Shown: piece after piece, positions 1 through 7,179 of the stretch
Layout of the letters: every line of letters begins with the position of its first letter
How positions within the stretch are numbered: the stretch's first letter is position 1
Origin: an uncultured Eubacteriales bacterium
Lineage (GTDB): Bacteria > Bacillota > Clostridia > Oscillospirales > Acutalibacteraceae
DNA: 28,409 bases
Reading direction: 5' to 3'
NCBI GenBank assembly: GCA_934486705.1
Contig: CAKSQS010000034.1
Span: 1 to 28,409 of the forward strand
Program-made: the position numbers and the translations under genes
The notes under the pieces: model-generated
The model's input: only the letters and a program-made list of their open reading frames with translations
Told to the model about the DNA's origin: nothing
Databases searched by the model: none

Positions 1-681
1 CAGCACAACCTTGCTTACGGCACAGGAAGAGACGCATTTGTCGGCTCGGTGGCTTACCTTGCGTCTGCTCCGGTAAAAACCACGGTAAACAATATCCGCG
101 CTTTTGAAGACGGCGACAAGGTTTTCCTTCAGACGGTTTACAACTTTGCAGGCGCTGGAGAGCAGGTTGCCTTTGACATCTTCCGCTTTGACGAAAACGG
201 AAAGATTGCAGAGCACTGGGATAACCTTGCGGCAAAAGCAGAACCCAATCCTTCGGGAAGAACGCAGATCGACGGCACTAAGGAAATAAAGGACACGGAC
301 AAAACAGAGGCTAACCGTGAGCTTGTCAAGAACTTCCTCTACGATGTTATGCAGGGTAAGCGTCCCGAAAAGACGCCGGATTATTTTGACGGCGACACCT
401 ACCTTCAGCACAATACCGGCATTGCCGACGGCCTTTCCGGGCTCGGTGCCGCACTTGCGGCTCTTGCCGAACAGAATATTCAGATGATCTACACTACCAC
501 GCATCAGGTGCTGGCGCAGGGTAACTTTGTTCTTGCCGTCAGCGAAGGAACCTTCGGCGGCGCGCCGACCTCCTACTATGATCTTTGGAGAGTGGAAAAC
601 GGCAAAATTGCCGAGCACTGGGATGTGATGGAAACCATCGCCGACAAATCCGCTTGGCAGAATCAAAACGGCAAATTCTAA
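1..681 (+). CDS. SnoaL/NTF2-like protein with duplicated domain, 5'-truncated
   Basis: The reading frame is open from base 1, so the gene is cut by the window edge. A GTG at 49 is an internal valine, because the residues before it (QHNLAYGTGRD) match the start of the second repeat (QHNTGIADG). Two copies of one cone-fold domain are visible. Each has a QHN motif near its start and ends in a D-x-(F/L)-(R)-x-(D/E)-N-G-K-I-A-E-H-W-D block (about codons 60-76 and 193-207). This pattern fits the SnoaL-like / NTF2-like group often annotated as 'SnoaL-like aldol condensation-catalyzing enzyme'. The true reaction is unknown. No signal peptide can be judged because the start is missing. A hairpin separates it from the next gene, so it may or may not share a transcript with the sirtuin cassette. 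Family call fairly firm, function not. Confidence 0.8.
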   Translation, partial: QHNLAYGTGRDAFVGSVAYLASAPVKTTVNNIRAFEDGDKVFLQTVYNFAGAGEQVAFDIFRFDENGKIAEHWDNLAAKAEPNPSGRTQIDGTKEIKDTDKTEANRELVKNFLYDVMQGKRPEKTPDYFDGDTYLQHNTGIADGLSGLGAALAALAEQNIQMIYTTTHQVLAQGNFVLAVSEGTFGGAPTSYYDLWRVENGKIAEHWDVMETIADKSAWQNQNGKF

Positions 682-693
682 ACTTGCGGTTTC

Positions 694-720
694 GCCTCGC
701 AGGGATTTCTCCTGCGAGGC
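694..720 (+). terminator. perfect 10-bp hairpin between SnoaL-like gene and cassette
   Basis: Arms 694-703 and 711-720 are exactly complementary around a 7-base loop. The following bases are not a T run (the nearest is TTTT about ten bases later), so it is a weak terminator or an RNA processing/stability element. Confidence 0.4.
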
Positions 721-744
721 ATTAGCCGCTTTTCGGAGGAAACC

Positions 745-1359
745 ATGAACTATTTGGCTTTTTTAGAAAAAGAGATTCATTCCGTTATTATGGCAACGGT
801 AGATGACCGGGGACTTCCCGTTACCTGTGCCGTGGATATTATGGACAGTGACAATAACGGATTGTATTTTCTCACTGCCAAGGGAAAAGGCTTTTATCAT
901 CGGCTTGTAAAGCAAGGCTATGCTGCGCTGACCGGAATAAAAGGCAGCGATACCATGTCCTGCGTTGCCGTATCCGTCAGAGGCAAGGTTGAGGAGATCG
1001 GAAACGAACGGCTCGACCGACTGCTTAATAAGAATCCGTATATGCTTGAAATCTATCCGCCCGAGCAGTCCCGTGAGGCGCTGACGGTTTTCCGTCTTTA
1101 CGAGGGCGAGGGCGAATGGTTTGACCTTTCCAAAAAGCCGATCGAGCGCTTTTCTTTTTCGATTGGGAATAAAGAAGTCCCACCAGCCGGCTATGTTATT
1201 ACAGAGCGCTGCAACGGCTGCAAAAAATGTAGCACTGTCTGTCCGCAAAACTGTATTGATTTTGAAAAAACGCCTGCTGTAATTATTAAGGAGCATTGTC
1301 TGCATTGCGGAAACTGCCTTTCCGCTTGTCCGCAAAACGCAATTATAAAAGAGGGGTAG
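745..1359 (+). CDS. PNPOx-like flavin split-barrel protein fused to 2[4Fe-4S] ferredoxin
   Basis: A 204-aa protein with two parts. Residues 1-140 look like a pyridoxamine-5'-phosphate-oxidase-type FMN-binding split barrel (start MNYLAFLEKEIHSVIMATVD, then GLPVTCAVDIM and LYFLTAKGK). Residues 150-204 are a bacterial-type ferredoxin with two complete C-x2-C-x2-C-x3-C-P motifs (Cys156/159/162/166 and Cys185/188/191/195). Such fusions are usually flavin reductases or electron carriers in anaerobes; the substrate is not known. The start is fixed by GGAGG at about 736-740. It is followed after one base by the macrodomain gene and then by a sirtuin, so the three genes almost surely form one operon. 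In this setting it may supply or sense redox state for the ADP-ribosylation pair, which is inference. Domain calls are strong, role unknown. Confidence 0.85.
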   Translation: MNYLAFLEKEIHSVIMATVDDRGLPVTCAVDIMDSDNNGLYFLTAKGKGFYHRLVKQGYAALTGIKGSDTMSCVAVSVRGKVEEIGNERLDRLLNKNPYMLEIYPPEQSREALTVFRLYEGEGEWFDLSKKPIERFSFSIGNKEVPPAGYVITERCNGCKKCSTVCPQNCIDFEKTPAVIIKEHCLHCGNCLSACPQNAIIKEG

Positions 1360-1360
1360 T

Positions 1361-2134
1361 ATGACGCAGAGTGAAAGAAGATTATACCTGATAACGGAAC
1401 TGAAAAAAGAAAATCGGCAGTATGCAAAGCTGCCTGTTCCGTCAGATACGGCACAGCAAAAGCTGCTGCTCCGTGCGCTTTTCAATGTGCGGATGCCGAA
1501 AGCGGCAAGCGATGAATTCTTAAAAATACAGGACGAATATTTAAGGGAGGAAACACGGCTGAAAGGCGTTACCGATATATCCGCTTTTACTCCCATTCAA
1601 CCCGATATCTACTTATGGCAGGGCGATATAACTACGCTGAAATGCGATGCCATCGTCAACGCCGCGAACAATCAAATGCTCGGCTGCTTCTGCCCGAACC
1701 ACGGGTGTATCGACAATGCCATTCACACCTTCGCGGGCGTACAGCTCCGCCTTGCCTGTGCAGAGCTGATGAAAAAACAAGGGCATGAAGAGCAAACGGG
1801 ACAGGCGAAAATCACGCCGGCGCATAATCTGCCGTGCAGGTTTGTCATTCACACGGTAGGTCCTATCGTGTACGGCAGACTGACGGATAAGGACTGCGAA
1901 TTATTGCGTAGCTGCTATTGCTCCTGCCTAAAAGTTGCCGACGAGAACGGTTTGAAAAGCATTGCTTTTTGCTGTATTTCTACCGGAGAATTCCATTTCC
2001 CGAATGACAGGGCGGCGGAAATTGCAATAGATAGCGTGAAAAAATACAAAGCGGAGACACAAAGCGAAATCAAGGTGATATTTAATGTTTTCAAGGATAC
2101 AGACTATAAAATCTACCGAGAGCTTCTCGGATAA
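1361..2134 (+). CDS. Zn-type macrodomain protein-ADP-ribose hydrolase
   Basis: A 257-aa protein with an N-terminal helical extension (1-80) and a macrodomain. The ADP-ribose-binding block CDAIVNAANNQMLG is at about 95-108, followed by GCFCPNHGCIDNAIHTFAG. The cluster Cys109, His114, Cys116 matches the zinc site of the macrodomains encoded beside class M sirtuins in Staphylococcus and Streptococcus (known family). Those enzymes remove ADP-ribose placed by SirTM. Cys111 is an additional cysteine in the same loop. The second ADP-ribose-contacting segment, CISTGEFHFPNDRAAEIA, lies near 211-228. The gene starts one base after the flavin-ferredoxin stop and overlaps the sirtuin start by 50 bases, so the pair is translationally linked. 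Length and N-terminal extension fit the family. Function assignment by family is firm; the modified target in this organism is unknown. Confidence 0.9.
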   Translation: MTQSERRLYLITELKKENRQYAKLPVPSDTAQQKLLLRALFNVRMPKAASDEFLKIQDEYLREETRLKGVTDISAFTPIQPDIYLWQGDITTLKCDAIVNAANNQMLGCFCPNHGCIDNAIHTFAGVQLRLACAELMKKQGHEEQTGQAKITPAHNLPCRFVIHTVGPIVYGRLTDKDCELLRSCYCSCLKVADENGLKSIAFCCISTGEFHFPNDRAAEIAIDSVKKYKAETQSEIKVIFNVFKDTDYKIYRELLG

Positions 2135-2954
2135 TGTAAAGCGGCTTAAAAACGCTCTTGATTCTGCCGACGCCGTTGTTATCGGCGCAGGCGCAGGACT
2201 TTCTGCTGCGGCAGGCTTCGATTACGGCGGCGAGCGCTTTCACAAATACTTTTCCGATTTTGAAGAAAAATACGGCATTCATGATATGTATTCCGGCGGC
2301 TTTTATCCGTATGATAGCGGCGAAGAGTACTGGTCTTGGTGGTCGCGGCACATCTTAATAAACCGTTATGATTGCCCCGTCGGAGAGGTGTATAAAAATC
2401 TGCTTTCTCTTATAGAGGGCAAGGATTATTTTGTGCTGACCACCAATGTCGACCACCAATTTCAGCGTGCCGGCTTTGATAAAAATCGCCTGTTTTACAC
2501 ACAGGGCGACTACGGTTTGTTTCAGTGCAGTACGCCTTGCTGTATTGAAACTGTTGATAACGAAGTGGCTGTCCGTGAAATGGTAAAACGGCAAAAAGAT
2601 ATGAAAATACCGACCGAGCTTTTGCCTGTTTGCCCGCACTGCGGAGCGCCGCTAACCGTAAATCTGCGCTCCGATAATAAATTCGTCGAGGACGAGGGCT
2701 GGCATAAAGCAGCGGAGCGGTATGAGAATTTTCTTTGCACAAGAAGCGGTCTGAAAATTCTGTTTTTGGAACTCGGAGTCGGCTTCAATACACCTGTAAT
2801 AATAAAATATCCGTTTTGGCAGATGACTGCGAAAAACTCAAATGCCGTCTACGCCTGCATAAACAAAGGTCAGGCATTTTGCCCGCAGGAGATTGATCGG
2901 CAATCAATTTGTATTGATGCGGATATTGCGGAAGTCCTGGAAAAGCTGAAATAA
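2085..2954 (+). CDS. sirTM: class M sirtuin (SirTM), probable protein ADP-ribosyltransferase
   Basis: A 289-aa sirtuin. The NAD-binding GAGAGLSAAAGFDYGG is at 34-49, TTNVDHQF at 119-126, and a four-cysteine zinc site is formed by Cys148 and Cys152/153 with Cys183 and Cys186 (CPHC). In ordinary deacetylase sirtuins a catalytic histidine follows the TQN(I/V)D block. Here the matching place is Gln140 in TQGDYG, 19 residues after Asn121. This Asn/Gln pair with 19-residue spacing is the signature of SirTM enzymes (Asn118/Gln137 in the streptococcal enzyme, from the literature as I recall it), which are ADP-ribosyltransferases rather than deacetylases. The ATG at 2085 has an AAGGTG site seven bases upstream inside the macrodomain gene. 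The ATG at 2134 is in another frame and stops at once. GcvH-L and LplA2, the usual partners, are not in the visible region. Confidence 0.88.
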   Translation: MFSRIQTIKSTESFSDNVKRLKNALDSADAVVIGAGAGLSAAAGFDYGGERFHKYFSDFEEKYGIHDMYSGGFYPYDSGEEYWSWWSRHILINRYDCPVGEVYKNLLSLIEGKDYFVLTTNVDHQFQRAGFDKNRLFYTQGDYGLFQCSTPCCIETVDNEVAVREMVKRQKDMKIPTELLPVCPHCGAPLTVNLRSDNKFVEDEGWHKAAERYENFLCTRSGLKILFLELGVGFNTPVIIKYPFWQMTAKNSNAVYACINKGQAFCPQEIDRQSICIDADIAEVLEKLK

Positions 2955-3042
2955 GGAAATGGGTATATTATTGTATGTGAGCGCTTTGAAATACATTTAT
3001 TGTAACACATACTGCAAGGACAAAACTCAATAATGATATCAC

Positions 3043-3071
3043 TTGATTTTCTTAGAGTTTTGGTGTATAAT
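3043..3071 (+). promoter_or_regulatory. sigma-A type promoter with no gene directly downstream
   Basis: TTGATT (3043-3048), a 17-base spacer and TATAAT (3066-3071). The nearest sizeable gene is the MATE pump at 3376, about 300 bases further on, past a terminator. Confidence 0.6.
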
Positions 3072-3162
3072 GCAGCTATGTTTGAATGAGAGATGTGCTT
3101 CTTTGTTGGGCAATTAGGTATATCAAGCTTACACCTTACACCAATATACGCACGCCGGAATT

Positions 3163-3241
3163 CTTGATAATTCTCGATATGGCTTTATTTGTGTGGTTTT
3201 ATTATTGTGAAATGCCCGTAAATGCTTGATAATTCCCGATA
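3163..3241 (+). repeat. pair of 17-bp direct repeats
   Basis: CTTGATAATTCTCGATA at 3163-3179 and CTTGATAATTCCCGATA at 3225-3241 differ at one base and start 62 bases apart. Each contains short internal symmetry (GATAATTC / GAATTATC-like). Direct repeats of this size can be arm sites for a tyrosine recombinase or regulator operators; neither is shown here. Confidence 0.6.
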
Positions 3242-3300
3242 ATTCCGGGTTTCTGTCCGAATCCCGACTATGAAACCCCTTGATAAATAAAAATTCAATA

Positions 3301-3334
3301 AACTGGCAGTCCCTTAACGGGATTGCCAGTTTTC
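3301..3334 (+). terminator. intrinsic terminator upstream of MATE gene
   Basis: A 13-bp stem (3301-3313 with 3319-3331, one G-T pair) and a 5-base loop, followed by a short T run. It lies 42 bases before the MATE start, so either it ends the upstream transcript or it is an attenuator. Confidence 0.7.
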
Positions 3335-3375
3335 AAACAAAAAATACAGGATAATAAAGAAACGGAGATTTAAAA

Positions 3376-4770
3376 GTGCTTAAAAAATATATCGGTAATA
3401 AAGAGTTTTACCGAATGGCTCTTACCGTTGCTCTGCCGATGATGATTCAAAACGCCGTGACTAATTTCGTCAGCCTGCTTGATAACATTATGGTAGGGCG
3501 GGTCGGAACACTGCAAATGACAGGCGTTTCGGTTGTGAATCAGTTGCTGTTTGTGTATAATCTTTGCGTTTTCGGCGCGGTTGCGGGAGCGGGAATTTTC
3601 ACCGCCCAGTTTTACGGGCAAAAGGATAATGAGGGCATACGCCAGACCTTCCGCTTTAAAATACTTATATGCGCCGTTATCGCCGCTATTGGGGTCTCGC
3701 TGTTAATTATAAAAGGCGAAAGCCTTATAGGGCTTTATCTTCGCGGTGAGGCAACCCCCGATGAGCGCGCCGCGGCGCTGGGCTACGGGCTTGAATATTT
3801 AGCCGTTATGCTTATAGGGCTTGTGCCCTTCACCTTTAATAATGCATACGCCTCTTCAATGCGCGAAACGGGTCAGACAGTTGTGCCTATGGTTGCGGGG
3901 CTTGTTGCGGTGGCGGTCAATATGTCCTTGAATTACGTTCTTATCTTCGGTAAATTAGGTATGCCGGTGCTCGGCGTAAAGGGCGCGGCTATTGCAACCG
4001 TGCTTTCGCGCTATGCCGAGCTTGCGGTAAATGCCGTTTGGCTGCACAGCCACGGCAGGCGTTACCCGTATATTCGCGGGGCATATCGCTCTGTACGCAT
4101 TGCCCTGCCGCTGCTTAAAAAAATCGCCGTTAAGGGTATGCCGCTGTTATTCAACGAGGCGCTTTGGTCGGCAAGCGTAGCCGTGCTTAACCAGTGCTAC
4201 TCAACACGCGGTCTTACCGTTGTTGCGGCAAATAACATAGCCTCTACCCTATGGAATCTTTTCTCGGTATGCTTTATTTCGCTCGGCAGCGCCACGGGCA
4301 TTATTATAGGGCAAATGCTCGGCGCAGGTAAATCGGCTGAAGAGGTGCGCGATTGCGACCGCAAGCTGATTGCGTTTTCCGTTACCTCCTGCGCCGCGTT
4401 CGGTATCGCCATGGCGGCGGTATCGGGTGTGTTCCCGCTTATTTACAAAACCGATAATTCCGTGCGCTCGCTTGCAACCGCTCTTATTTGCATTAACGCG
4501 GTTATTATGCCGTTTAACGCCTATTCCAACGCTTCCTATTTCACCCTGCGCTCAGGCGGAAAAACGTTTTCCACACTGCTGTTTGACAGCTGCTTTGTAT
4601 GGGTAGTAAGCGTGCCTGTTGCTTTCACGCTCAGCCGATTTACGAATATACCCATCATCCCGCTTTACGCCATATGCCAGGGCGCGGAAATTCTCAAATG
4701 CATTATAGGCTTCATTATGCTGAAAAGCGGCAGTTGGATAAATAATATAGTGCTTACCGAAAAAACTTAA
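3376..4770 (+). CDS. MATE family multidrug/cation efflux transporter
   Basis: A 464-aa polytopic membrane protein with the twelve-helix MATE pattern in two halves. It opens with FYRMALTVALPMMIQNAVTN followed by LLDNIMVGRVG, the usual first-helix signature of MATE proteins in Firmicutes. The second half begins near residue 245 with LLKKIAVKGMPLLFNEALW. MATE pumps expel cationic drugs or metabolites in exchange for H+ or Na+; the substrate here cannot be read from sequence. The GTG start at 3376 has GGAG at 3364-3367, an eight-base spacing. It stands alone between two terminators, with an unusual leader region in front that may control it. Copper genes follow but have their own promoter. Confidence 0.9.
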   Translation: MLKKYIGNKEFYRMALTVALPMMIQNAVTNFVSLLDNIMVGRVGTLQMTGVSVVNQLLFVYNLCVFGAVAGAGIFTAQFYGQKDNEGIRQTFRFKILICAVIAAIGVSLLIIKGESLIGLYLRGEATPDERAAALGYGLEYLAVMLIGLVPFTFNNAYASSMRETGQTVVPMVAGLVAVAVNMSLNYVLIFGKLGMPVLGVKGAAIATVLSRYAELAVNAVWLHSHGRRYPYIRGAYRSVRIALPLLKKIAVKGMPLLFNEALWSASVAVLNQCYSTRGLTVVAANNIASTLWNLFSVCFISLGSATGIIIGQMLGAGKSAEEVRDCDRKLIAFSVTSCAAFGIAMAAVSGVFPLIYKTDNSVRSLATALICINAVIMPFNAYSNASYFTLRSGGKTFSTLLFDSCFVWVVSVPVAFTLSRFTNIPIIPLYAICQGAEILKCIIGFIMLKSGSWINNIVLTEKT

Positions 4771-4778
4771 TAAAAGAC

Positions 4779-4825
4779 AAAACACACCCGAGCCACCGCA
4801 CAAACTAACGCTCGGGTGTGTTTTT
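4779..4825 (+). terminator. intrinsic terminator of MATE gene
   Basis: A 15-bp perfect stem (4779-4793 with 4810-4824), starting 8 bases after the MATE stop and ending in TTTTT. Confidence 0.9.
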
Positions 4826-4903
4826 GCACATATATGGCGCAAAAAGCTGAAACATAAATATATTTCCGCGAAACGGCAATAATAAAGGCTATAAAATTTG
4901 CTC

Positions 4904-4932
4904 TTGACAAATACCCCATGGGGGTATATAAT
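4904..4932 (+). promoter_or_regulatory. copper-responsive promoter with CsoR operator in the spacer
   Basis: TTGACA (4904-4909), 17 bases, TATAAT (4927-4932): a near-consensus sigma-A promoter. The spacer is filled by the palindrome TACCCC-ATG-GGGGTA (4912-4926), which matches known CsoR operators of this type. CsoR bound here would block RNA polymerase; copper would release it. The csoR gene lies in the same operon, so the circuit is autoregulated. Confidence 0.92.
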
Positions 4933-4956
4933 AGCAAACGGAAAGGAAGATAGCCT

Positions 4957-7179
4957 ATGAAACAGGAAGAATACATAATAAGCGGAATGTCTTGCGCGGC
5001 GTGCTCTTCGTCGGTGCAGCGCGTAGTATCGCGGTTAGAGGGCGTTGAAAGCTGTGACGTTAACCTTATAACGGGCAAAATGACCGTAAGCTATGATGAG
5101 CAAAAGACAGGTCAGGCGGATTTCACCCGCGTGGTTGAAAAAGCGGGATTCGGAATACGCCCCGATACCCCCGAAGAAGCGGAAAAACCGAAAACCGCCG
5201 AAAAGAAAAAAGGCGGTTTCGGCGGCACTGTAGTCTCGGCGGTGTTATCGGCACTGCTGCTCTACATTTCAATGGGGCAAATGCTGACGGACAAGCTGCC
5301 CGTTCCCCCGTTTATGAATATTTCGGGCGACCCCTACGGCTTTGCGCTTACCCAGTTGCTGCTTTGCATACCCGTAATGTTTATAGGCAGGCGCTTTTTC
5401 ACCCACGGTATTCCCCTGCTTTTGCGCGGCAACCCGAATATGGATTCGCTTGTAGCCGTAGGCGCGGGCGCTTCGTTTATTTACAGCGTGGTTATGACCT
5501 ATATGATACCCTACAATATGCACGCGGTGCATAACCTCTATTATGAATCGGTAGCGGTAGTAATAACCCTTGTGGCGCTCGGCAAGCAGCTTGAGGAGCA
5601 CAGCAAGCGCATGACTGCCTCGGCGGTGGAAAAGCTTATGCGCCTATCGCCCGATACCGCGCGGGTACTGCGCGACGGCAAGGAAATCACAGTGCCCACA
5701 AAAGAGGTAGCTGTGGGCGAAACGGTAATTGTAAAGCCGGGCGAGAGCATACCGCTTGACGGCAAAATAATAAAGGGCGAAAGCAGCGCGGATGAATCAA
5801 TGCTGACAGGCGAAAGCCTGCCTATTGAAAAAACAGAGGGCAGCCTTGTTACGGGCGGCAGCATAAATATAAGCGGCGTAATATACGCTACGGTTACGAA
5901 AATCGGCAAGGATACCGCCCTTGCAAAAATAATAAAATTTGTTGAGGACGCGCAGAATAAAAAAGCCCCCATATCCAAAACGGCGGACAGGGCTGCCGGC
6001 GTGTTTGTGCCGGTGGTAATCACTATTGCGGTTATTGCCGCAGCGGCGTGGCTGATTGCGGGTAAGGATATTTCCTTTGCGCTCAGGGTATTCACAAGCG
6101 TGCTCGTTATCGCCTGCCCCTGCGCTTTGGGGCTTGCAACGCCTACGGCGGTAATGGTAGGCACGGGGCTTGGCGCAGAGAACGGAATTTTAATTCGCAA
6201 CGGCGAAATTCTCGAAATAACCCACACCGTAAAGGCGGCGGTTTTTGATAAAACAGGCACTGTGACCGTGGGTAAGGCAGCAGTGACCGATATTTACGCC
6301 GATGATAAAGCGCGGCTTTTAAAAATGGCTGCCGCAGCCGAGGCTGACTCTGCCCACCCACTGGCGCAGGCGGTGGTTACCTACGCCGCAGAAAGCGGCA
6401 TTACCGTAGCAGGCAGAGCGGAAAAGAGCGAATATATTTCGGGTAAAGGGCTTAGGTGCGTTATAAACGGCGAAAATATTCTGCTCGGCAACACAGCACT
6501 GCTTGCAGAGGACGGCGCGGATATATCAAAATACCGCGAAACGGGCGAAAAGCTTGCGGGTGAGGGTAAATCACTTATTTACGCCGCCGTAAACGGCGAG
6601 TGTATAGGACTTATAGCTATTGCCGACCAAGTGAGAGAAACCTCAAAAGACGCTTTTGCCCGCCTTAAAAAGTTAGGCATTAAAACCGTTATTTTATCGG
6701 GCGATAATAAAGCTTGCGCCGAGTATATAGGCGCGGCGGTAAGTGCGGACGAGGTATACTCGGAGGTATTGCCCGAGGAAAAAGCAAAAATAATTTCCGA
6801 AATAAAGCAAAAATACGGCGTTGTTATGATGGTGGGCGACGGTATAAACGACGCGCCCGCTTTGACCGAGGCGGATATAGGCTGCGCCGTGGGCGGCGGC
6901 AGCGATATTGCAATTGAGGCGGCGGACATTGTGCTTATGAAAAACGACCCGCTCGACGTGCCGCGCGCAATCAGACTCAGCCGACTGACCATAACCAATA
7001 TAAAGGAAAACCTTTTCTGGGCGTTTTGCTATAACGCAATTTGCATACCCATAGCGGCGGGGCTGCTTTATGTTTTCGGCGGTCCGCTTTTAAGCCCGAT
7101 GTTAGCGGGGCTTGCAATGTCGCTAAGCTCGGTATTTGTTGTGGGTAATGCTTTAAGATTGAGAGGTAAAAAACTATGA
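4957..7179 (+). CDS. copA: P1B-type copper-exporting ATPase CopA
   Basis: A 740-aa inner-membrane ATPase that pumps Cu(I) out of the cytoplasm. Domains in order: one N-terminal heavy-metal-binding domain with GMSCAAC (Cys13, Cys16); membrane helices from about residue 80; actuator domain with TGES; the metal-transport motif CPC (387-389) in IACPCALGLATPT; the phosphorylated Asp431 in DKTGT; SAHP in the nucleotide domain; and GDGINDAPA beginning at residue 627. All motifs expected of a working Cu(+)-ATPase are present. Length is normal for a one-HMA CopA. The ATG at 4957 follows a GGAAAGGAAG purine run. The gene overlaps csoR by four bases (ATGA) and is driven by the CsoR-controlled promoter just upstream. 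Confidence 0.96.
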   Translation: MKQEEYIISGMSCAACSSSVQRVVSRLEGVESCDVNLITGKMTVSYDEQKTGQADFTRVVEKAGFGIRPDTPEEAEKPKTAEKKKGGFGGTVVSAVLSALLLYISMGQMLTDKLPVPPFMNISGDPYGFALTQLLLCIPVMFIGRRFFTHGIPLLLRGNPNMDSLVAVGAGASFIYSVVMTYMIPYNMHAVHNLYYESVAVVITLVALGKQLEEHSKRMTASAVEKLMRLSPDTARVLRDGKEITVPTKEVAVGETVIVKPGESIPLDGKIIKGESSADESMLTGESLPIEKTEGSLVTGGSINISGVIYATVTKIGKDTALAKIIKFVEDAQNKKAPISKTADRAAGVFVPVVITIAVIAAAAWLIAGKDISFALRVFTSVLVIACPCALGLATPTAVMVGTGLGAENGILIRNGEILEITHTVKAAVFDKTGTVTVGKAAVTDIYADDKARLLKMAAAAEADSAHPLAQAVVTYAAESGITVAGRAEKSEYISGKGLRCVINGENILLGNTALLAEDGADISKYRETGEKLAGEGKSLIYAAVNGECIGLIAIADQVRETSKDAFARLKKLGIKTVILSGDNKACAEYIGAAVSADEVYSEVLPEEKAKIISEIKQKYGVVMMVGDGINDAPALTEADIGCAVGGGSDIAIEAADIVLMKNDPLDVPRAIRLSRLTITNIKENLFWAFCYNAICIPIAAGLLYVFGGPLLSPMLAGLAMSLSSVFVVGNALRLRGKKL

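Larger units (their letters stand above)
3078..3334 (+). ncRNA. candidate small RNA or attenuating leader of the MATE gene
   Basis: The 421-base gap 2955-3375 holds no convincing gene. A good promoter (3043-3071) and a strong terminator (3301-3334) enclose about 255 transcribed bases. Inside are two near-identical 17-mers, a 7-bp stem (GGGTTTC 3247-3253 with GAAACCC 3272-3278) and only tiny reading frames (for example 24 codons from ATG 3093). It could be a free small RNA, a regulated leader of the efflux gene that begins 42 bases after the terminator, or debris left by a mobile element. It matches no riboswitch class I recognise. Confidence 0.35.

Noticed and set aside
763..1596. 277-codon open frame on the minus strand
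   Set aside because: It lies antisense to the flavin-ferredoxin and macrodomain genes, which have clear motifs; the product has no recognisable family features.
3247..3278. tRNA-like fragment (TCCGAATCCCGACT resembles a T-arm)
   Set aside because: No acceptor, D-arm or anticodon arm can be folded around it; it is only a 7-bp stem with a large loop.
5541..6260. 239-codon minus-strand frame
   Set aside because: Shadow of copA; rich in Ser/Thr/Pro runs typical of an antisense frame, with no ribosome site or family motif.
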